DNA from: Blastomyces gilchristii SLH14081
Lineage: Eukaryota; Ascomycota; Eurotiomycetes; Onygenales; Ajellomycetaceae
Length of the DNA stretch: 64,000 nt
Assembly (NCBI RefSeq): GCF_000003855.2
Contig: NW_003101679.1
Location: 248,001-312,000, forward strand
Reading direction: 5' to 3'
Translations under genes and position numbers: made by a program
Notes under the pieces: model-generated
What the model was told of the DNA's origin: nothing
The model's database searches: none
The model's input: only the letters and a program-made list of their open reading frames with translations
Shown here: positions 60,201-64,000 of the stretch, in pieces
Layout of the letters: each line of letters starts with the position of its first letter
How positions within the stretch are numbered: position 1 is the stretch's first letter

Positions 60201-61390
60201 CTCTCAGATAGAATTATTGTGTTTAACAAAGATTCTACTGCTGATTTTCAGAGATTCTCATTCTGAATAAGGAATTCTGCACTGAATTCAGGCATTGTAG
60301 TCAGAATGATAGAGTTTTCAAAGAAGAATAACTCAATTGAAGCTATAACTGATTTTTTGCACTTTAATATCAGTTATTAACTGAGAAAAGAACTGCTGAT
60401 TAATTTCATTTCTGATTCTGAAAATAAGATTTGAGTTTAGCTTGTTTCTTTGCAAGATATCCTGATTTAAGACTTTGAGAATAAGTCTTCTATTTCTGGA
60501 GATTTGAAAGTTTTTCTTCTTTTGCATTTTTTTCTTCACTTTTCTATGAATAGACATATGAGTATTATTCTTCTCAGTTTTCTCAGGATTTTGAGCAGGT
60601 TTTGAGATAGCAGGTTTAGAGATAGCAGATTCAGCTGCTTGAGCTTATGTTTTCTTCTGATTCAAAGAAGAAGAAGAAGTAGAAAAAGAGAAAGAAGAGT
60701 AAGATGAGAAGTCAGTGATTGCACTAGGAATTTTCAATGTTTTTTGAACTGTGTTTGAAATTCCAAGTTTGAACTTGATCATCTTCTGTAGTTGTCTAGC
60801 CTGAGTATGAAGAATTAACAGAACTTCTTCATTCATCTCACTCAGACACTGCTTTTCAAGAATCTTGCTTGCTTTTTCAAGTTTCTGTATTTTAAGAACT
60901 TGTTGTTTCTCTATTTCTTCTTTCTTTCTTCTCTTCAGAATTTCAATCTCAGGAATAGCATTTGAGAAAGCATCCTTTTCCATATCAACTGAGTGTATTT
61001 TTGAACTCATTGTTCTCACTCAATGAAAAGATGGTCAGACTGTTTCAAAAGAAGAATAAAAGACTTTTGTGTATAAAACACCTGATTTTTTTCGCACTAG
61101 TTCAGTAACTAGGTTAGATTTTTGAGGAGAATCTAATAAACTAAAAGTGATTTTTAAGATAAATCAATAAAATCTTTACAAACTCTTTCTTGGGATACAG
61201 TGAGGAAAAGTATGATATCAATTGATAATAAATCAGATGATATGACAGTTTTTGAGAGAAAAACTGACAAAAAATAAATCAATTTTTTGCAGAGAAATTG
61301 ATTAAAACTATTCAATTTTATTCTAAATCATTCAATTCTTCTCACACACCAAGTGTGCAACTCAAATCAGTTATTAGAGAGTGTAAAAAA
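57206..61390 (-). mobile_element. Tad1-like LINE, copy B, 3' truncated
   Basis: Collinear with copy A but more decayed and missing everything 3' of the RT catalytic region. It includes RT (57206-58080), endonuclease (about 58590-59330), ORF1 with decayed knuckles (about 59400-60290), the ORF1 N-terminal part absent from copy A (60333-61019) and about 370 bp of 5' UTR to 61390. The 3' truncation is unusual, since LINEs normally lose their 5' end, so a deletion, recombination or assembly join is likely. Confidence 0.88.
60333..61019 (-). pseudogene. LINE B ORF1 N-terminal region
   Basis: Starts at the ATG 61019 (MRTMSSKIHSVDMEKDAF). A Lys/Glu-rich coiled-coil-like stretch (RRKKEEIEKQQVLKIQKLEK) is followed by a Ser-rich run, one stop, and a second open block (60557-60333). 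Coiled coil before knuckles is common in LINE ORF1 proteins. Confidence 0.7.
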
Positions 61391-61393
61391 ATA

Positions 61394-64000
61394 TAAAATA
61401 CCTAGATTTTATCATAGAAGCTGATAAGAGAATTCAAATGAATTCTGAGAAGATCTTCACTATTCTCAAGTGAGAAGCTTTATATACTGTGAAAGATGTA
61501 TAAAGCTTCATCAGATTTACTAACTTCTATCAGCAATTCATATAAAACTTCTCAGATATTATGAGATCACTCACAGAACTTACTAAGAAGAATTCAGTAT
61601 TTCAGTGTTCAGCAGACACTGAAGCTGTATTCACATTAATGAAGAAGATATTCATTAATATCTCTCTGCTGATAATATTTAATTCTGATTATAAGACAGT
61701 TATTGAAGCTGATTCTTCTAACTATATCACAGAAGAAGCTATATTATAATATAATAATAAAGATGTCTTACAATTATATATCTTCATATCTAAGAAACTG
61801 AGTCCTGCTGAATGCAATTACAAGATTCATGATAAGAAACTTCTCATAATTATACACTGTCTAGAAGAATGAGACTCTGAACTCTGAAATATCTTCAAAT
61901 TTAAGATAATCACAGATCATAAGAATCTCAAGCATTTCACAATAATCTGTAAGCTTACTGAATGTCAGATGCAATGATCTGAGCTGTTAAGCTGTTTTCA
62001 TTTCACTATACACTATCATCTCAGTAGTCAGAAGTTGATAACAGATGCTCTCTTACAATGAGCGTAAGATATACCTTCTGATGTAATAGATACTTACTGA
62101 ATGAACTGAGAACACTGACTCTTAGATCTGAAGATATTAGTTGATCAAGATGAAACAACTCATGACATTATACATGCTTCTTTAATTAGAACACTCTCTC
62201 TTCAAACTATCATTAACACTGACATCAATATCTCAACTTCTCTCACACTGAATGAACTGTGACACATAACAGCCTGAGCTGATGAACTTCTTCAGACCCT
62301 CACTGAAGCAGTATAACAAGAAGTGTCTCAATTTCCTTCAGAACTTCATATAAAGATTGACATTTCAGAATATTCAATTCATAGTAATAAAGCTCTATAA
62401 TTCTGTGAATAATATTGAGTCTCTCAGTCTGAACCGCTACACACTTGAATAATGCAAGAGATGCATGATTTGCATATAATCAGTTATTTAAGTTATGAAT
62501 AACTGTATTGAATGATTTCTTGAGAATTCTACTGACCTGAGATATTGAACAGTATCAGATACTTTATCTGAAACTGTAATTATTGTTTCTCTATCACTTC
62601 ATGAAAGAATGTAGAAAAGCCCTGCTGAAATCACTCAATATCTCTGATAAAATCTGATGAGATATAATAATTGACTTCACAGTTAATCTCTCTAAGAGTA
62701 AGAATTATAGAAACATTCTGATCATTGTGAATTAATTAAGTAAAGATATAATACTAAAATCTTATAATAAGATAAATACTGAACAAGTTACTGAAGTCTT
62801 TCTACAGAGTCTATTCTATCAGATACATGAATTACTAAGATCTATAGTATTGAATTAAGACTGTTAATTCATAAGTACTCTCTGAATAAGAATCTGTTAA
62901 GTTCTTAAGATTATACACTATTTATTAACTATCTATCACTCTGAGACTGATAATACATCAGAATAGATAATTCAGACTGTAAAGAATTATCTTTATAAGT
63001 TCTGTAATTACTTATAAGATAATTGATATGATCTTCTTCTACACACAGAGATTACTATCAATGATTGAGATTAGACTGACCGTGTGACCGTGTCTGGGAC
63101 CAGGACCAGATTTTTTGATAGTTTCATTACCAATTTGACTGATCCCATTACACGGTTTTAATATTAGATAGTAGTCTCATACTGTCCCAGTGAAACTTAC
63201 TGTCTACTCTTGTCACATTTTTCAAATGAGACCATGATTTCCACTTCTCAATTTAAATTATTTTTATTGCTTTAAATGACTTTAAATCTTATTTGAGTGT
63301 TACCAAAAAGCGTTACTTTTTAAAAAATTAAAAATAGTCTAAAAAAAACCTTAAAATGTCTAAAAATAGTAACTTTATGCCAAGAATGGGACTAAATGGG
63401 ATCAAATAGAACCACTTTCTCATTTTTTTCAAGTCATGGTTTCATTTTAAGATCTGATATATAGTCACTTTACATGTTTTTTTGATAGCCAGTCCCAGCG
63501 GGATTCACGCCAAGAAATGTATGGGACCAGACCAAATGGGACCAAACGTGAAATTCATGGTCCCGGCGGCCAGTCTAATTTAGATGCTGTCTTAACAGAT
63601 ATAAGTCTGTTCTTTCTTACATATAATTATCATATAAAAGTGTTGAATCTTCTAGAGATTACACAGTTCACACTGAATCTCTGCAGTTCAATTCAGATCA
63701 CTGATAACATAGTAATGAAGCTCTGAGATATCTGTGACTGAGCAGAAGTCTTCATGATAAGCACTAAACAAGATCAAGAGAACTGAATCAATGTTCACTG
63801 AGATCTCACTAAGTAATATAAGATAGAAGATCTGATATGATTGAATCTTAAGAATATATACATTACACACTCATCTTACACACTGAATTACTGTCATACA
63901 AAATATAAAGTGATAGAAGTTTTAGACAGTTATAACTACTGTCTTAACATATTATCAGAGATTCATGATATCTTTTATGCAAGCTTGCTTCATTACACTG
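61394..64000 (+). mobile_element. Ty3/gypsy G3, 5' truncated, running off the window
   Basis: Third copy of the G1/G2 family. It begins at the LINE B 5' end with YLDFIIEADKRIQMNSEKIF, equivalent to 26.59 kb in G2, continues through RNase H (61561-61749, EAVFTLMKKIFINISLLIIF) and integrase, and leaves the window in the integrase tail. MITE M9 splits the integrase at 63072. Gag, protease and most of RT are absent. Stops are frequent. Confidence 0.9.
63072..63577 (+). mobile_element. 506-bp MITE, copy M9
   Basis: The least decayed copy, with TAGACTGACCGTGTGACCG and CCCGGCGGCCAGTCTA ends. Flanks are ATTGAGAT (63064-63071) and ATTTAGAT (63578-63585), one base apart. The uninterrupted homologous site in G2 at about 38.06 kb confirms the insertion point. 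Confidence 0.95.

Noticed and set aside
3330..63577. Tc1/mariner-type MITE with TA duplication
   Set aside because: TA borders every copy, but comparing flanks shows the real duplication is eight bases and TA belongs to the element ends.
1..64000. Starship-type giant element or telomere
   Set aside because: No tyrosine-recombinase captain motif and no TTAGGG array were seen; the RecQ relic alone is not enough.

Overview
The window is a piece of a filamentous ascomycete (Pezizomycotina-type) nuclear genome. Evidence: two short-intron genes with fungal splice signals (GTATGT donor, TACTAAC branch site, TAG acceptor), Ty3/gypsy, Ty1/copia and Tad1-like LINE elements, and pervasive C:G to T:A decay of repeats that looks like repeat-induced point mutation (RIP). 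I cannot name the species. Two low-copy islands of normal composition hold the only intact genes I can support: RAD14/XPA (minus strand, 1282-2545) and the PIG-P/GPI19 subunit of GPI-anchor synthesis (minus strand, 41680-42708). Nearly everything else is AT-rich, almost CpG-free transposon debris.

Layout. 1-49 gap; 50-685 3' end of a LINE; 1282-2545 RAD14; 3074-3196 tRNA-like SINE head; 3330-4348 two tandem MITEs; about 5.06-13.37 kb a decayed RecQ-type helicase gene split by a complete gypsy element G1 (6490-12273, 333-bp LTRs); 13.4-17.4 kb unrecognised relics with a 34-bp minisatellite; 17.48-20.90 kb a decayed DUF6589 gene (minus) split by a MITE; 21.38-23.44 kb a Ty1/copia pol relic (minus); 23464-39034 a nested stack; 39.0-41.6 kb unidentified low-copy sequence; PIG-P; 43.4-45.9 kb MITEs, a partial copy of G5 and a second SINE head; 46.2-51.8 kb a chromodomain gypsy (G4); 51.86-57.12 and 57.21-61.39 kb two LINE copies (minus) joined by an odd non-decayed patch, with a sequencing gap at 53845-54019; 61.39-64.0 kb a third copy of the G1/G2 gypsy family.

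The stack at 23464-39034 is the centrepiece: gypsy G2 (target duplication TAAGT) contains a 506-bp MITE (duplication GCAGACAC), which contains a 9.3-kb gypsy G5 (duplication TCAA), which contains a 1,070-bp SINE (13-bp duplication TGCTTTTTCATAT). Each boundary can be read directly.

How the parts relate. The 506-bp MITE family (nine copies) has 8-bp target duplications and TAGACTG ends and must depend on an absent transposase, probably hAT-like. The 1,070-bp SINE has a tRNA-like head and a 322-bp 3' tail shared with the LINE, including a terminal hairpin and (TAA)n tail, so it was very likely mobilised by that LINE. G5 carries, between pol and its 3' LTR, what looks like a spliced gene on the opposite strand to gag-pol, seen again in the partial copy at 44.5-45.0 kb. 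Decay is biased to CpG and to C runs, turning CCCC into TCTC or CTCT, which explains the many TC/GA-rich stretches.
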